Shown: positions 1-6,697 of the stretch, in pieces
Layout of the letters: the number at the start of each line of letters is the position of its first letter
Numbering within the stretch: the stretch's first letter is position 1
Virus record (IMG/VR): IMGVR_UViG_3300033747_000028
Location: 1 to 43,062 of that record
Direction: 5' to 3' (one strand)
Source: a virus
DNA length: 43,062 nt
Made by a program: the position numbers and the translations under genes
Notes under the pieces: model-generated
Database searches by the model: none
Told to the model about the DNA's origin: nothing
The model's input: only the letters and a program-made list of their open reading frames with translations

Positions 1-12
1 TTTTGCACCTCC
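1..12 (-). promoter_or_regulatory. Ribosome binding site of a divergent gene lying off the left edge
   Basis: Read on the minus strand, the first 12 bases are GGAGGTGCAAAA, a strong Shine-Dalgarno sequence with the spacing that normally precedes a start codon. The start codon would lie just outside the window. Together with the minus-strand promoter at 34-62, this predicts a leftward gene, plausibly the CI-type repressor or an integrase operon. The gene itself cannot be seen. Confidence 0.7.
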
Positions 13-33
13 AATTACTAATAATGTAATTAT

Positions 34-62
34 ATTATAATACTTTATATTGCATTTTGCAA
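34..62 (-). promoter_or_regulatory. Leftward promoter (TTGCAA, 17 bp, TATAAT)
   Basis: On the minus strand, TTGCAA (57-62) and a perfect TATAAT (34-39) are separated by 17 bp. The promoter fires toward the ribosome binding site at 1-12. A 13-bp dyad (50-62) overlaps its -35 and spacer, so repressor binding there would block it. It faces away from the rightward promoter at 102-130, as in temperate-phage genetic switches. Confidence 0.7.
50..62. promoter_or_regulatory. Candidate operator 1, perfect dyad TTGCATTTTGCAA
   Basis: A perfect 13-bp inverted repeat (TTGCA, 3-bp centre, TGCAA). It fits the shared pattern TTRCR-N3-YGYAA with the dyads at 143-155 and 390-402. It overlaps the -35 and spacer of the leftward promoter. 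The protein that binds it is inferred to be the HTH regulator encoded at 174-389 or the unseen divergent repressor. Confidence 0.55.
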
Positions 63-101
63 GAATAAATTAATATTTATCAGAAAATATTGCGAAAAGT
101 A

Positions 102-130
102 TTGACAAGTTTTTTTAGTTATGTTAGTAT
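102..130 (+). promoter_or_regulatory. Rightward early promoter (TTGACA, 17 bp, TAGTAT)
   Basis: A consensus -35 TTGACA (102-107) is followed after exactly 17 bp by TAGTAT (125-130). It lies 44 bp upstream of the first gene and would drive the long rightward early operon. A degenerate operator-like element (TTGCG plus a poor right half, 90-102) precedes it and a good dyad (143-155) follows it. Confidence 0.8.
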
Positions 131-142
131 TTTAATTAAGAA

Positions 143-155
143 TTACGAAACGCAA
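143..155. promoter_or_regulatory. Candidate operator 2, dyad TTACGAAACGCAA
   Basis: A 13-bp imperfect dyad of the TTRCR-N3-YGYAA pattern. It sits just downstream of the expected transcription start of the rightward promoter and just before the ribosome binding site of the HTH gene, suiting repression by roadblock or autoregulation. Confidence 0.5.
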
Positions 156-173
156 TAAAAGGAGGTGGAACTT

Positions 174-389
174 TTGGCTGACTACACAAAAATGTGGGAA
201 CTCAAAAGAAAGATCAAAGAAGAAGGCTATACTTACGCCGAGTTAGCTGTTGAAATAGGGATGGGCGCAAATACTCTTAGTGATAAATTGAACGGTAAAT
301 CTACTTTTACTATTGATGAAGTTCAATTAATAGTCGAAATTCTTGATATTGATCCTAGAGAAATTCCTAAATATTTTTTTAATTTATAA
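174..389 (+). CDS. Small HTH (XRE/Cro-like) transcriptional regulator
   Basis: A 71-residue protein with a single helix-turn-helix domain of the lambda-repressor/XRE type. The run TYAELAVEIGMGANTLSDKL (about residues 20-39) is the recognition helix-turn-helix, followed by a helical tail. There is no dimerization or cleavage domain, so it resembles Cro or a short immunity regulator. I start it at TTG 174, 6 bp after AGGAGGTGG. An in-frame GTG at 165 lies inside the ribosome binding site and is unlikely. It is the first gene of the rightward operon and lies between operators at 143-155 and 390-402, so autoregulation is likely (inference). Confidence 0.85.
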   Translation: MADYTKMWELKRKIKEEGYTYAELAVEIGMGANTLSDKLNGKSTFTIDEVQLIVEILDIDPREIPKYFFNL

Positions 390-402
390 TTACGTAACGT
401 AA
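390..402. promoter_or_regulatory. Candidate operator 3, dyad TTACGTAACGTAA
   Basis: A 13-bp dyad with perfect arms (TTACG / CGTAA). It occupies the gap between the Cro-like gene and the antirepressor gene and overlaps the latter's ribosome-binding region (AAGGATG). It matches the dyads at 50-62 and 143-155, so the same regulator may control antirepressor expression. Confidence 0.55.
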
Positions 403-414
403 GGATGATATAAA

Positions 415-1149
415 ATGAATGATATTAAGATTTTTGAAAATTATCAGTTTGGAGAAATAAGAGTTAGAAAAGAAAATGATCAAATTTGGTTTGTTGCTAA
501 AGATTTATGTAATGCATTAGATATTTCTCATTATAGAGATGCAGTTTATAGATTAGATGATGATGAAAGGGGGTCGCTAATAGTCGACACCCCTGGAGGA
601 AGACAAGAAATGTCAGCAGTAAATGAACCAGGAATGTATTCTTTGGTTTTGAAAAGTAGAAAACCAGAAGCGAAAAAATTTAAGCGCTGGATAACTCACG
701 ATGTAATTCCTGAAATCAGAAAGACTGGACAGTATGCTGCTAAACCTAGATCAGTTGAGGATCTTATTATTATGCAGGCTGAATCAGTTAAGGAATTGAA
801 ACAAAAGGTTGATCATCAGGAAAAGCAAATTAAGTCAATGAAAAATTCGCTTATTCACACGGATCAAGATTGGCGTGACTGGGCTAATAAACAACTTAAC
901 ACTATAGGCTACCAAATGGGAGAAAGATATAGAGAAGCTAGAAGAATGAGCTACACTATATTAGAAAACAGAGCGCGCTGCCGTTTAGATGTTAGATTAT
1001 CAAACCTAAAAAACAGGCTAAGAGAAGCTGGAGCGACTGAAACAAGAATTAACGATGCAAATAAATTAGATGTTATTGGTGAAGATCCCAGGTTGAAAGA
1101 AATATACAAATCAGTTATAGAAAAACTTTCTATCAAGTATTCAGTCTAA
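415..1149 (+). CDS. Phage antirepressor, Bro-N plus ORF6C domains
   Basis: A 244-residue protein. Residues 1 to about 105 form a BRO-family N-terminal domain, recognisable by the FVAKDLCNAL stretch, the VNEPGMYSLVLKSRKPEAKKFKRW block and the VIPEIRKTGQY ending. About residues 115-240 form a charged helical ORF6C-type domain. Known family members bind DNA and relieve phage repressors (antirepression). It is second in the operon, directly after the Cro-like regulator and with a candidate operator in front of it, which fits a role in the lysis-lysogeny decision. The function is from family knowledge and the repressor it would counter is not visible. Confidence 0.88.
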   Translation: MNDIKIFENYQFGEIRVRKENDQIWFVAKDLCNALDISHYRDAVYRLDDDERGSLIVDTPGGRQEMSAVNEPGMYSLVLKSRKPEAKKFKRWITHDVIPEIRKTGQYAAKPRSVEDLIIMQAESVKELKQKVDHQEKQIKSMKNSLIHTDQDWRDWANKQLNTIGYQMGERYREARRMSYTILENRARCRLDVRLSNLKNRLREAGATETRINDANKLDVIGEDPRLKEIYKSVIEKLSIKYSV

Positions 1150-1164
1150 GAGGAGGTGTTTGAA

Positions 1165-1410
1165 TTGAAGCCAGAAATTCAAGCTAAAGAGATCATAGAG
1201 AAAAGGGTTAGTGAAGAAGTTAAAAAATACCCGTTATTAATGAAAGTAGATGAAGTTAAGGAAGTGTTAGAAATTAGCGATGATGGCCAGATATATAAAA
1301 TGCTTAATAAAGGCCAGGTACCCGGAGGAAAGAAAATACCTGGTTTAGGTTGGAGAATTAATAGAGATGTCTTTTTTACCTGGCTTTATTCTGGAGGTGA
1401 TTCAAATTAA
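1165..1410 (+). CDS. Helix-turn-helix domain protein, excisionase-like
   Basis: An 81-residue protein. Its C-terminal part (MKVDEVKEVLEISDDGQIYKM, then KKIPGLGWRINRDVFFTWL) has the layout of a MerR/excisionase-type winged helix, as in phage Xis or HTH_17 proteins that read 'helix-turn-helix, then GxGWRI wing'. I chose TTG 1165, six bases after AGGAGGTG; an in-frame GTG at 1156 is part of that ribosome binding site. No integrase is in the window, so the excisionase role is uncertain and it may be a general early regulator. Confidence 0.6.
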   Translation: MKPEIQAKEIIEKRVSEEVKKYPLLMKVDEVKEVLEISDDGQIYKMLNKGQVPGGKKIPGLGWRINRDVFFTWLYSGGDSN

Positions 1411-1696
1411 AAAAATCATCTTTAAATTAAAAGGGGCCTTAGAAATGCTCATCATCGCTTTAAAAGTTTCAGAAAGTGAAGAGGATAAAGAAATAGTTTT
1501 TAGAGCTCAACAGAAATTAGGAATGAAGAACGGCCTGAGGTATGCGAAAAGAGATTTTGTAGATGAAGTTGCTGACCAATTAGTATTATCAATTATTGAA
1601 ACTTTAGAAAATCAAATCTCAGAAGTTAAAGAACACCTGGAAAATAAATTAAAAAATAGAAACTCTGGAGAGGATGAACTAAATGAAATTAACTAA
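1406..1696 (+). CDS. Small helical early protein, probable ATT start
   Basis: Unrecognised. From the ATT at 1406 it has 96 residues; from the internal ATG 1445 it has 83. A perfect GGAGGTG (1393-1399) stands six bases before the ATT, the same geometry used by the TTG starts of neighbouring genes, and the ATT-initiated N-terminus (KKIIFKLKG after the start) looks natural. ATG 1445 has only a weaker AAAGGGG upstream. The protein is charged and predicted helical (SEVKEHLENKLKN near the end). It overlaps the preceding stop region and ends 14 bases after the next gene starts. Confidence 0.6.
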   Translation: MKKIIFKLKGALEMLIIALKVSESEEDKEIVFRAQQKLGMKNGLRYAKRDFVDEVADQLVLSIIETLENQISEVKEHLENKLKNRNSGEDELNEIN

Positions 1697-1940
1697 AAAA
1701 GAAAAAACAGCCAGTTTGTTACTTGATTTATTTGTAGATTTCAATGATAAAGCTGAGGTTATTTATTATGTTGATCCAGTAGATGAATTAGTAATGTGTT
1801 CGACGGGAAAAGAAACAAAACTCATTTGTCCTATAAATGAGGTAGAAAGCGCAACCAGTACTGAAGATGATGTTTTATTCATTGAAGCGGACAAAACCTT
1901 TAAATTGACTAAATCTGGACCTATGGAGGTGCAAAAATGA
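1683..1940 (+). CDS. Hypothetical small acidic protein
   Basis: An 85-residue protein that I do not recognise. It is acidic, with alternating hydrophobic residues that suggest a beta-rich fold (VIYYVDPVDELVMC, DDVLFIEADKTFKL). The ATG follows GGAGAGGATGAACTA. It overlaps its upstream neighbour by 14 bp and its downstream neighbour by 4 bp, so it is translationally coupled within the early operon. Confidence 0.6.
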   Translation: MKLTKKEKTASLLLDLFVDFNDKAEVIYYVDPVDELVMCSTGKETKLICPINEVESATSTEDDVLFIEADKTFKLTKSGPMEVQK

Positions 1941-2131
1941 AGATAGATATCAGTTTATCTGAGGAAATGACTATCAAAAGTGCTTTGCAGATGAGGTTGG
2001 CCAACCTGAAATCGATAAAATATAAAGATGAATATGTAAAAAAAGAAATTAAGAAAATTGAATTACTCTTGGAGAAACTAAATAAAGAAGATGAAAAAGA
2101 AGCTAAGAGAATAATGAGAGGTGAAGGTTAA
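1937..2131 (+). CDS. Hypothetical small helical protein
   Basis: A 64-residue protein, very rich in Lys and Glu, predicted to be an alpha-helical hairpin. The ATG is preceded by GGAGGTGCAAAA, nearly identical to the ribosome binding site found on the minus strand at the left edge. It overlaps the previous gene by 4 bp. No family recognised. Confidence 0.6.
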   Translation: MKIDISLSEEMTIKSALQMRLANLKSIKYKDEYVKKEIKKIELLLEKLNKEDEKEAKRIMRGEG

Positions 2132-2132
2132 G

Positions 2133-2435
2133 ATGGGAACTATTAGAGAATGGCAACTTGTTATAATGGGTTTTCTTTGGGCCTTCCTTCTGTTCGTATT
2201 ATTTCCACCAATGATCAAAGATATAATAGACACATTTAAAGAATTGTTTATACTGCTGCTGGCCCGGATAATTATATTTTTTAAGCGAATCAGAAAATTT
2301 TGGGCTATCTGGCGAAAGACTAAAGAAATCCCAGCTGATGGCACAGCTGAGATTCAAAAGAAAAAGCACTCTAAATACATTATAACAAATAGTTGCACTG
2401 ATTTCCATAGGCAAAACTTAGAGAGGTGGAGATAA
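2133..2435 (+). CDS. Hypothetical membrane protein
   Basis: A 100-residue protein starting at ATG 2133 behind GAGAGGTGAAGG. It has two hydrophobic segments (about residues 9-27 and 39-54), then a basic cytoplasmic-looking stretch (FFKRIRKFW) and a polar tail. It probably sits in the inner membrane. Function unknown. The stop overlaps the next ATG by one base, a sign of coupling. Confidence 0.6.
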   Translation: MGTIREWQLVIMGFLWAFLLFVLFPPMIKDIIDTFKELFILLLARIIIFFKRIRKFWAIWRKTKEIPADGTAEIQKKKHSKYIITNSCTDFHRQNLERWR

Positions 2436-2692
2436 TGAAATTATTTTTAAAATTTAAACTTTGGTTAATTGGAATACTGATCCCTTCAATTCATAAAGAT
2501 TTAGATTTCTTAGAGCTGAACTATGACAGAAGCAAGAAAGGTCCTCTGATTATTTTATCAAATAAAGGAGCTGGCCAGATCAAGGACTGGGAAGGTAAAT
2601 ATTATCACTCTTATCAAAAAACTATAGGTAAAACAAAATTAACCCATTATGATACTACAGAAATTTACAGAGCAGAAGAAAATGAAGCATAA
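2435..2692 (+). CDS. Hypothetical early protein
   Basis: An 85-residue protein starting at ATG 2435 behind GAGAGGTGGAGA. It has one N-terminal hydrophobic helix (KLWLIGILI), which may be a membrane anchor, then a polar domain rich in Tyr and Lys. Not recognised. It is followed 20 bp later by the replication initiator-like gene. Confidence 0.55.
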   Translation: MKLFLKFKLWLIGILIPSIHKDLDFLELNYDRSKKGPLIILSNKGAGQIKDWEGKYYHSYQKTIGKTKLTHYDTTEIYRAEENEA

Positions 2693-2712
2693 AAATTTGG
2701 TGGTGATAAAGC

Positions 2713-3651
2713 GTGGCTGGATACTTCAAACTCTATCGAGATATATTTGAAAGCAGCATATGGATGCAGCCAGTTGATTTGCGATTGTTCATATACCTAA
2801 TTGGACAGGCCCGCTATAAAGAAGAACCAAACACCAAATATAAGGCTTATGGAATCATTATTAAACGCGGGCAGTTCCTCAGGTCCTATAGAAAAATAAG
2901 AGATGATCTTGAGTATTTTGAGAACAATGCTCTTAAGCATTATAGTCTTTCAGTAATCAAACGTTCGGTGGATAGATTGGTAGAACAAGAAAGAATAGAA
3001 ATTGAACAAACTAAGCTTGGAACACTCTTTACAGTCGTTAATTACTGTCAGTATCAGGATTATCAAGAAAAATGCGACCAGCTTGGAACAGACTTGGAAC
3101 AGGGTTGGAACGGCGCTGGAACGGACGCGGAACAATACAGTAAGAAGGGGAAAGAAGGGGAAAGAAAGGAGAAAGAAAAACGTTCGGACTCTGAAAGCCC
3201 GAACCCTCCTTCTAAAACTGAAGAAGATAACCCTAAATATGGAGAAGATTCTAGACCTTATAAAGCAGCAATGCATTTAAGAAAAAGAATTTTAGAAAAT
3301 AATGAAAAGGCCCAGGTTCCTCAACCAGATCCAAAGTCAATGGAAAAATGGGCTTACGAGTTAGATAAGTTAAATAGACTGGGTCCGGTAGGTAGAAATG
3401 ATGCCGGTTATGATTGGAAAGAGATCGGAATGATTATGGAATGGTGCCAGGATCATCACTTCTGGAACACTAATATTTTATCAGCCGGTACTTTTAGAGA
3501 ACAAATAATCAAATTAGAAAATCAAATGAAAAGCGATATTAATAATGGAGAATGGAAAGCATCTAAAAATTCAAAACAAAAAGGGAATAAGAGAAAAGAG
3601 TTGTTTTTAAAATATAAAAATGAGGAAAAGAATAATTCTGGGGGTGAATAG
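2713..3651 (+). CDS. Replication initiator / replisome organizer-like protein (contains iterons)
   Basis: A 312-residue protein. The N-terminal ~115 residues look like the winged-helix DNA-binding domain of phage replisome organizers and DnaD-type primosome proteins (opening GYFKLYRDIFESSIW, then RGQFLRSYRKIRDDL and SVIKRSVDRLVEQ). A low-complexity linker follows (about 120-180, rich in Lys, Glu, Ser, Gly), then a C-terminal helical domain with the W-x-E-I-G-M-I motif typical of such proteins. It starts at GTG 2713 after GGTGGTGA. The linker-coding DNA holds five 11-bp direct repeats (3083-3137), so the protein probably binds within its own gene, like lambda O. It is followed by a helicase-loader-like gene. 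The role is inferred. Confidence 0.7.
   Translation: MAGYFKLYRDIFESSIWMQPVDLRLFIYLIGQARYKEEPNTKYKAYGIIIKRGQFLRSYRKIRDDLEYFENNALKHYSLSVIKRSVDRLVEQERIEIEQTKLGTLFTVVNYCQYQDYQEKCDQLGTDLEQGWNGAGTDAEQYSKKGKEGERKEKEKRSDSESPNPPSKTEEDNPKYGEDSRPYKAAMHLRKRILENNEKAQVPQPDPKSMEKWAYELDKLNRLGPVGRNDAGYDWKEIGMIMEWCQDHHFWNTNILSAGTFREQIIKLENQMKSDINNGEWKASKNSKQKGNKRKELFLKYKNEEKNNSGGE
3083..3137 (+). repeat. Five 11-bp iterons, candidate replication origin
   Basis: Five head-to-tail 11-bp units share the core TGGAAC/CGGAAC: TTGGAACAGAC, TTGGAACAGGG, TTGGAACGGCG, CTGGAACGGAC, GCGGAACAATA. A sixth copy (TTGGAACACTC) lies at 3017-3027, exactly six periods upstream. Eleven is not a multiple of three, so the period is not a peptide repeat and is probably selected at DNA level. 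A 39-nt purine-only tract follows at 3142-3180. Confidence 0.65.
3142..3180 (+). other. Polypurine tract beside the iterons
   Basis: Thirty-nine consecutive purines with an imperfect 10-bp repeat (AAGAAGGGGA-like units). Such a strand-asymmetric tract could be an unwinding or triplex-forming element next to the origin iterons. Alternatively it only encodes the Lys/Glu/Gly linker of the initiator. Five bases separate it from the last iteron. Confidence 0.4.
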
Positions 3652-3652
3652 A

Positions 3653-4225
3653 TTGGAAAAATCAGAAGTAGTTCAGTTACTTAGCGCTTTAGATAGATAT
3701 TATAATCATAAATTTAACTTTCCGGTTGAAGATGATAGCGAGAATGAATTATTGATTGAGGTCTGGCATGACTATTTAGGAGATTATGATTACAAACCAG
3801 CTTCAGTAGTATTAAAAAAACTTATGATTGAAAAAGAATGGCCACCAACACCAGGTGATTTAATTAGAGGAATTCAAAAAGCAATGACCAGAGATGAACC
3901 AGTAATGAAAATAAGCGGGCCAGAAGCCTGGAACATGGTTTTAAATGCAATCAGCAAGCATAGTTGGGTATATAATCCTAAAGAAGTGAAAGAAGCACTC
4001 CCGGAACCAGTTCTAAAGGCTGCAGAAATAACTGGGTTCAGTTTGATTAATAATAATGCTGATGACAGTTTCATTATGAACAGATTTATTAAGACTTATG
4101 AACAGATTTCAGAACATGAAAAAGAAAGAATGCTGCTACCTGGAGGAATTAGAAAAGATATTGAGAGAATTGAAAGACCAGAAGTAAAACAACTTGCAGA
4201 GAGGATAAGTGATAATAATGAATAA
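3653..4225 (+). CDS. Helicase loader/inhibitor-like replication protein
   Basis: A 190-residue protein starting at TTG 3653, after GGGGGTGA. Its N-terminal half (VVQLLSALDRYY, VEVWHDYLGDYDYKPASVVLKKLM, WPPTPGDLI) resembles the SPP1 G39P family, 'loader and inhibitor of the replicative helicase', in which a small helical domain reads ...W...L.DYDY......L.......PP...D. The gene follows the initiator-like gene with one base between them, as in SPP1-type replication modules. No phage helicase is visible, so host DnaB is probably recruited (inference). Confidence 0.6.
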   Translation: MEKSEVVQLLSALDRYYNHKFNFPVEDDSENELLIEVWHDYLGDYDYKPASVVLKKLMIEKEWPPTPGDLIRGIQKAMTRDEPVMKISGPEAWNMVLNAISKHSWVYNPKEVKEALPEPVLKAAEITGFSLINNNADDSFIMNRFIKTYEQISEHEKERMLLPGGIRKDIERIERPEVKQLAERISDNNE

Positions 4226-4661
4226 TGAAGTTTTCCCTAACTGGAAAAATGCTAATCAAGAATTAGAAAAATTAACAGAAGCAACATTTATTTATCCGGC
4301 CTTTTCCAAACCGTCTGGCCAGATAGCAATTAACTTATTTTTTGTAGATGAAAAAGCTCTTGATGTAAAGATACCTCAGGGGCATAAGAGAAAATTCGAG
4401 AACATACTTGTGGCATTGACTCAGGAAGTGATTCAAAAAGTCGGACTTAATATAATTGGAATGGCCTATAGAAATCAGGAGTTAACAGGTGATGTCAGAG
4501 AAATGATGGCCCGGGATGCAATTAGTAGATTCAAAAAATATTCTGAAGATCATGATCTAAAAGATTTTCTTGCCAGGAGACTTAGAGAAAGATTAGGTTT
4601 ACCGGTTGAAGATGATGCAGAATATACTATTAGATTAGCCTGGGAGGGTGAAGAAGAATGA
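4218..4661 (+). CDS. Hypothetical early protein
   Basis: A 147-residue protein that I do not recognise. It starts at ATG 4218 inside the end of the previous gene (8-bp overlap). It has a central conserved-looking helix (ENILVALTQEVIQKVG) and a C-terminal Arg-rich segment (FLARRLRERLGL). Its place directly after the helicase-loader-like gene suggests a DNA metabolism role, but no catalytic motif can be seen. Confidence 0.55.
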   Translation: MNNEVFPNWKNANQELEKLTEATFIYPAFSKPSGQIAINLFFVDEKALDVKIPQGHKRKFENILVALTQEVIQKVGLNIIGMAYRNQELTGDVREMMARDAISRFKKYSEDHDLKDFLARRLRERLGLPVEDDAEYTIRLAWEGEEE

Positions 4662-4891
4662 AACCAATTATAGTAAATGGAAATGTTGATGCAGACACTA
4701 AAAACGATATGGCCGGACTGCTCAGAGACTTTAAGAATGACAACAAAGGGAAAAGAATTAAAATTGCCGGACCATTTATCGAAACTGCATTAAGTACTGC
4801 AAATTATGAAAATGTTGAAATTGAATTAAGTGAAAATTATAAAGAAATCAGACTGAATATTACTGATAAAGACGCTGAGGTCTCAGCTTAA
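4658..4891 (+). CDS. Hypothetical small protein
   Basis: A 77-residue acidic protein with a mixed alpha/beta pattern. The start overlaps the previous stop by 4 bp (ATGA), a typical coupled junction. No family recognised. Confidence 0.55.
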   Translation: MKPIIVNGNVDADTKNDMAGLLRDFKNDNKGKRIKIAGPFIETALSTANYENVEIELSENYKEIRLNITDKDAEVSA

Positions 4892-4904
4892 GGAGTTGGT
4901 TAAA

Positions 4905-5303
4905 GTGCCAGTTGTTAATACAAACGTAAAAGAAATAGGTTATGCTGCGTTAGCTCTGGCCATAATCGAAGGATATACACCGGAAGGAGCTTTGCAGGTA
5001 GTAGAAACAGGAGAAGAGCCAGTGACTAAGTTCAATGGAGATAATGATATTTTAGACATGATCATTTTAAAGTTTACTGAAGATATGACCTATAAAGAAA
5101 TTGGTGAAGTTTATAATATTAGTGCAGATAATGCTTATAACAAGTTCAGAAGACTGGCTGCTAAAAGAAAAACCGAAGACATGGTAAAACTTTATGATGC
5201 CGGACTTAATTTTAATCAGATAGCAAAAGTTTTTAGGATGTCCCGGCAGGGAATCTGCTACAGATATAACAAAGCCAGGGGTGGAGATAATGAAAAGTCA
5301 TGA
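4905..5303 (+). CDS. Two-HTH DNA-binding protein
   Basis: A 132-residue protein. I start it at GTG 4905, nine bases after AAGGAG; the in-frame TTG at 4896 is too close to it. Two helix-turn-helix units are visible: MTYKEIGEVYNISADNAYNK (about residues 61-80) and LNFNQIAKVFRMSRQGICYR (about 102-121). The 'xxIaxxxxxsxxxvxxR' spacing is like sigma region 4 or transposase-type HTH proteins. It probably regulates phage transcription. Its target is not known. Confidence 0.65.
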   Translation: MPVVNTNVKEIGYAALALAIIEGYTPEGALQVVETGEEPVTKFNGDNDILDMIILKFTEDMTYKEIGEVYNISADNAYNKFRRLAAKRKTEDMVKLYDAGLNFNQIAKVFRMSRQGICYRYNKARGGDNEKS

Positions 5304-5469
5304 GGTTATTTTCAAGAAAGACGGCCGGGCTAGAAAAGAGGTTATTAAAGCAAGGAACCAGTCAGCTGCAGTCGAAAAAATAAAAAAGAAACACAGGACC
5401 ACTCATATTATTAAAGTCAGAAAACCAAAAGTAACTTTTGATGAGATATTAAATAAGTTGTTAGGGTGA
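5290..5469 (+). CDS. Hypothetical small basic protein
   Basis: A 59-residue, strongly basic protein starting at ATG 5290 behind GGGGTGGAGA. It overlaps the HTH gene by 14 bp. Rich in Lys and Arg, it could bind nucleic acid, but no family is recognised. Confidence 0.55.
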   Translation: MKSHEVIFKKDGRARKEVIKARNQSAAVEKIKKKHRTTHIIKVRKPKVTFDEILNKLLG

Positions 5470-5474
5470 TCAGG

Positions 5475-5723
5475 GTGAGTAAGAAAATTGAAGTAGGTGA
5501 TACAGTTCAAAGAAAGTATACTTTCGGAACTGGAGATAAGACAATCGAGGGAGTAGTGCTGGGGAAAGACATTAATAAGGTATCTGGAGAGTCCTGGCTA
5601 AGAATAGCAGTTAAAGGTAATTTGAATTATAAAATTCTTTCACCAGAGAAAAGATGCAAGAAAATAGATAAAAAATATAAGCTGCATGAGGGTGGACAAA
5701 TGAGACTTTTTGAGGAGGTTTAA
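5475..5723 (+). CDS. Hypothetical small protein
   Basis: An 82-residue protein. It starts at GTG 5475, or at an in-frame GTG 5466 overlapping the previous stop. The central region (VGDTVQRKYTFGTG...GVVLGKD) looks like a small beta-barrel. Function unknown. Confidence 0.5.
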   Translation: MSKKIEVGDTVQRKYTFGTGDKTIEGVVLGKDINKVSGESWLRIAVKGNLNYKILSPEKRCKKIDKKYKLHEGGQMRLFEEV

Positions 5724-5725
5724 GG

Positions 5726-5968
5726 ATGGAAGATAAAATTTTAGTAGCCGAGGTTGATTATAAAGGGATAGGTAGTTATACATTACTACCCAGCCAATTT
5801 AAGAGTGTTGATATTGAAATGATGAAAGAAGAGGTAGTGGATGAATGCTTAAACGGGATGGGGGCAATTGATGAAGAAATTTATAATTCCGAAATTGAAG
5901 TCACAGTTACTTTTAAGAATATGACTAAGAAAGAAGTAGAAAATATGGCAGAGTTTAATGGATTTTAA
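5726..5968 (+). CDS. Hypothetical small acidic protein
   Basis: An 80-residue acidic protein with ATG 5726 behind GAGGAGGTTTAAGG, an unusually strong ribosome binding site. It has an alternating beta-strand and helix pattern. Not recognised. Part of the early operon. Confidence 0.55.
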   Translation: MEDKILVAEVDYKGIGSYTLLPSQFKSVDIEMMKEEVVDECLNGMGAIDEEIYNSEIEVTVTFKNMTKKEVENMAEFNGF

Positions 5969-5978
5969 GGAGGTTAGA

Positions 5979-6227
5979 ATGAAAAAGAAAAAGCAAAACA
6001 GATATATTTACAGAGTCTATTATCAGACCGGCGGAGGAATCAAAGGTTGGAAAAGGTTAATAACTAGAAAAAGAATGACAGTGGCCAGAAGAGATAAAAT
6101 GGAAAGTGTTTTATTAGAATTAATAAATAAAGAACGGGCTATAAAAGGTAAACCAGAAATACCAATTTTAGTTGTTACAAATGTTGAATGGATTAATAAA
6201 ATAGGCAGGGGGATATCATGGAAATAG
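5979..6227 (+). CDS. Hypothetical small basic protein
   Basis: An 82-residue, very basic protein starting at ATG 5979 after AAGGAGGTTAG. Its first ~45 residues are dominated by Lys, Arg and Tyr (MKKKKQNRYIYRVYY), which suggests nucleic-acid binding. No family recognised. It overlaps the next small gene by 10 bp. Confidence 0.55.
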   Translation: MKKKKQNRYIYRVYYQTGGGIKGWKRLITRKRMTVARRDKMESVLLELINKERAIKGKPEIPILVVTNVEWINKIGRGISWK

Positions 6228-6343
6228 ATTATTTAAAACCAATCGAAGACAAGATAAAGAAAGAATACAGCCAGCTGTCTCCGGCAAAGATAGAAGAAAT
6301 AATTGAGAAAGCAGATGAAGAGGTTAGAGAAAAAGAAGAATAG
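6218..6343 (+). CDS. Small helical protein (41 aa)
   Basis: A 41-residue, Glu/Lys-rich helical peptide starting at ATG 6218 after AGGGGGATATC and ending at TAG 6341-6343. It overlaps the preceding gene by 10 bp, and a good ribosome binding site and tight packing support it being real. Function unknown. Confidence 0.5.
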   Translation: MEIDYLKPIEDKIKKEYSQLSPAKIEEIIEKADEEVREKEE

Positions 6344-6361
6344 TTAAAAGGTGGTATGAAA

Positions 6362-6697
6362 ATGGATTTAACAATATTTTACGAGCTGCTTAATGACATA
6401 GAACAGAATCCAGAAGCTAAAACAATAATAATGCCGTTAGATATTTGGTTTAACTTTAAAGGTACAGAAATATTTATGAATTATGGCCGGTTCATATCCG
6501 CCGAAGACGGACATATAAAATATTATGAAGATGGCCCAAGAGATAAAGTAGAGCTTTTTGACTTAGAAATAGTTAGAGTTTCACCGCATTTAATAGATAG
6601 CGATTATTTATTAATAGATAAAGTGATTACTAAAACTGGCATTGAGAAGATTATTGAGTTAGAAAAAATAATCTCAGCAGGCGAAGGAGGTAAATAA
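6362..6697 (+). CDS. Hypothetical early protein
   Basis: A 111-residue acidic protein. ATG 6362 is better spaced from AAAGGTGG than the in-frame ATG 6356. Mixed alpha/beta pattern, with one repeated feature: two segments begin 'DxIxFN...'-like strands. No recognised family. It abuts the next gene directly (stop to GTG with no gap). Confidence 0.5.
   Translation: MDLTIFYELLNDIEQNPEAKTIIMPLDIWFNFKGTEIFMNYGRFISAEDGHIKYYEDGPRDKVELFDLEIVRVSPHLIDSDYLLIDKVITKTGIEKIIELEKIISAGEGGK

Noticed and set aside
3142-3180. CRISPR or tandem repeat array
   Set aside because: No spacer structure; it is a polypurine run next to iterons.
2078-3276. Long minus-strand frames over the early genes
   Set aside because: Shadows of well-supported + strand genes, without ribosome binding sites.
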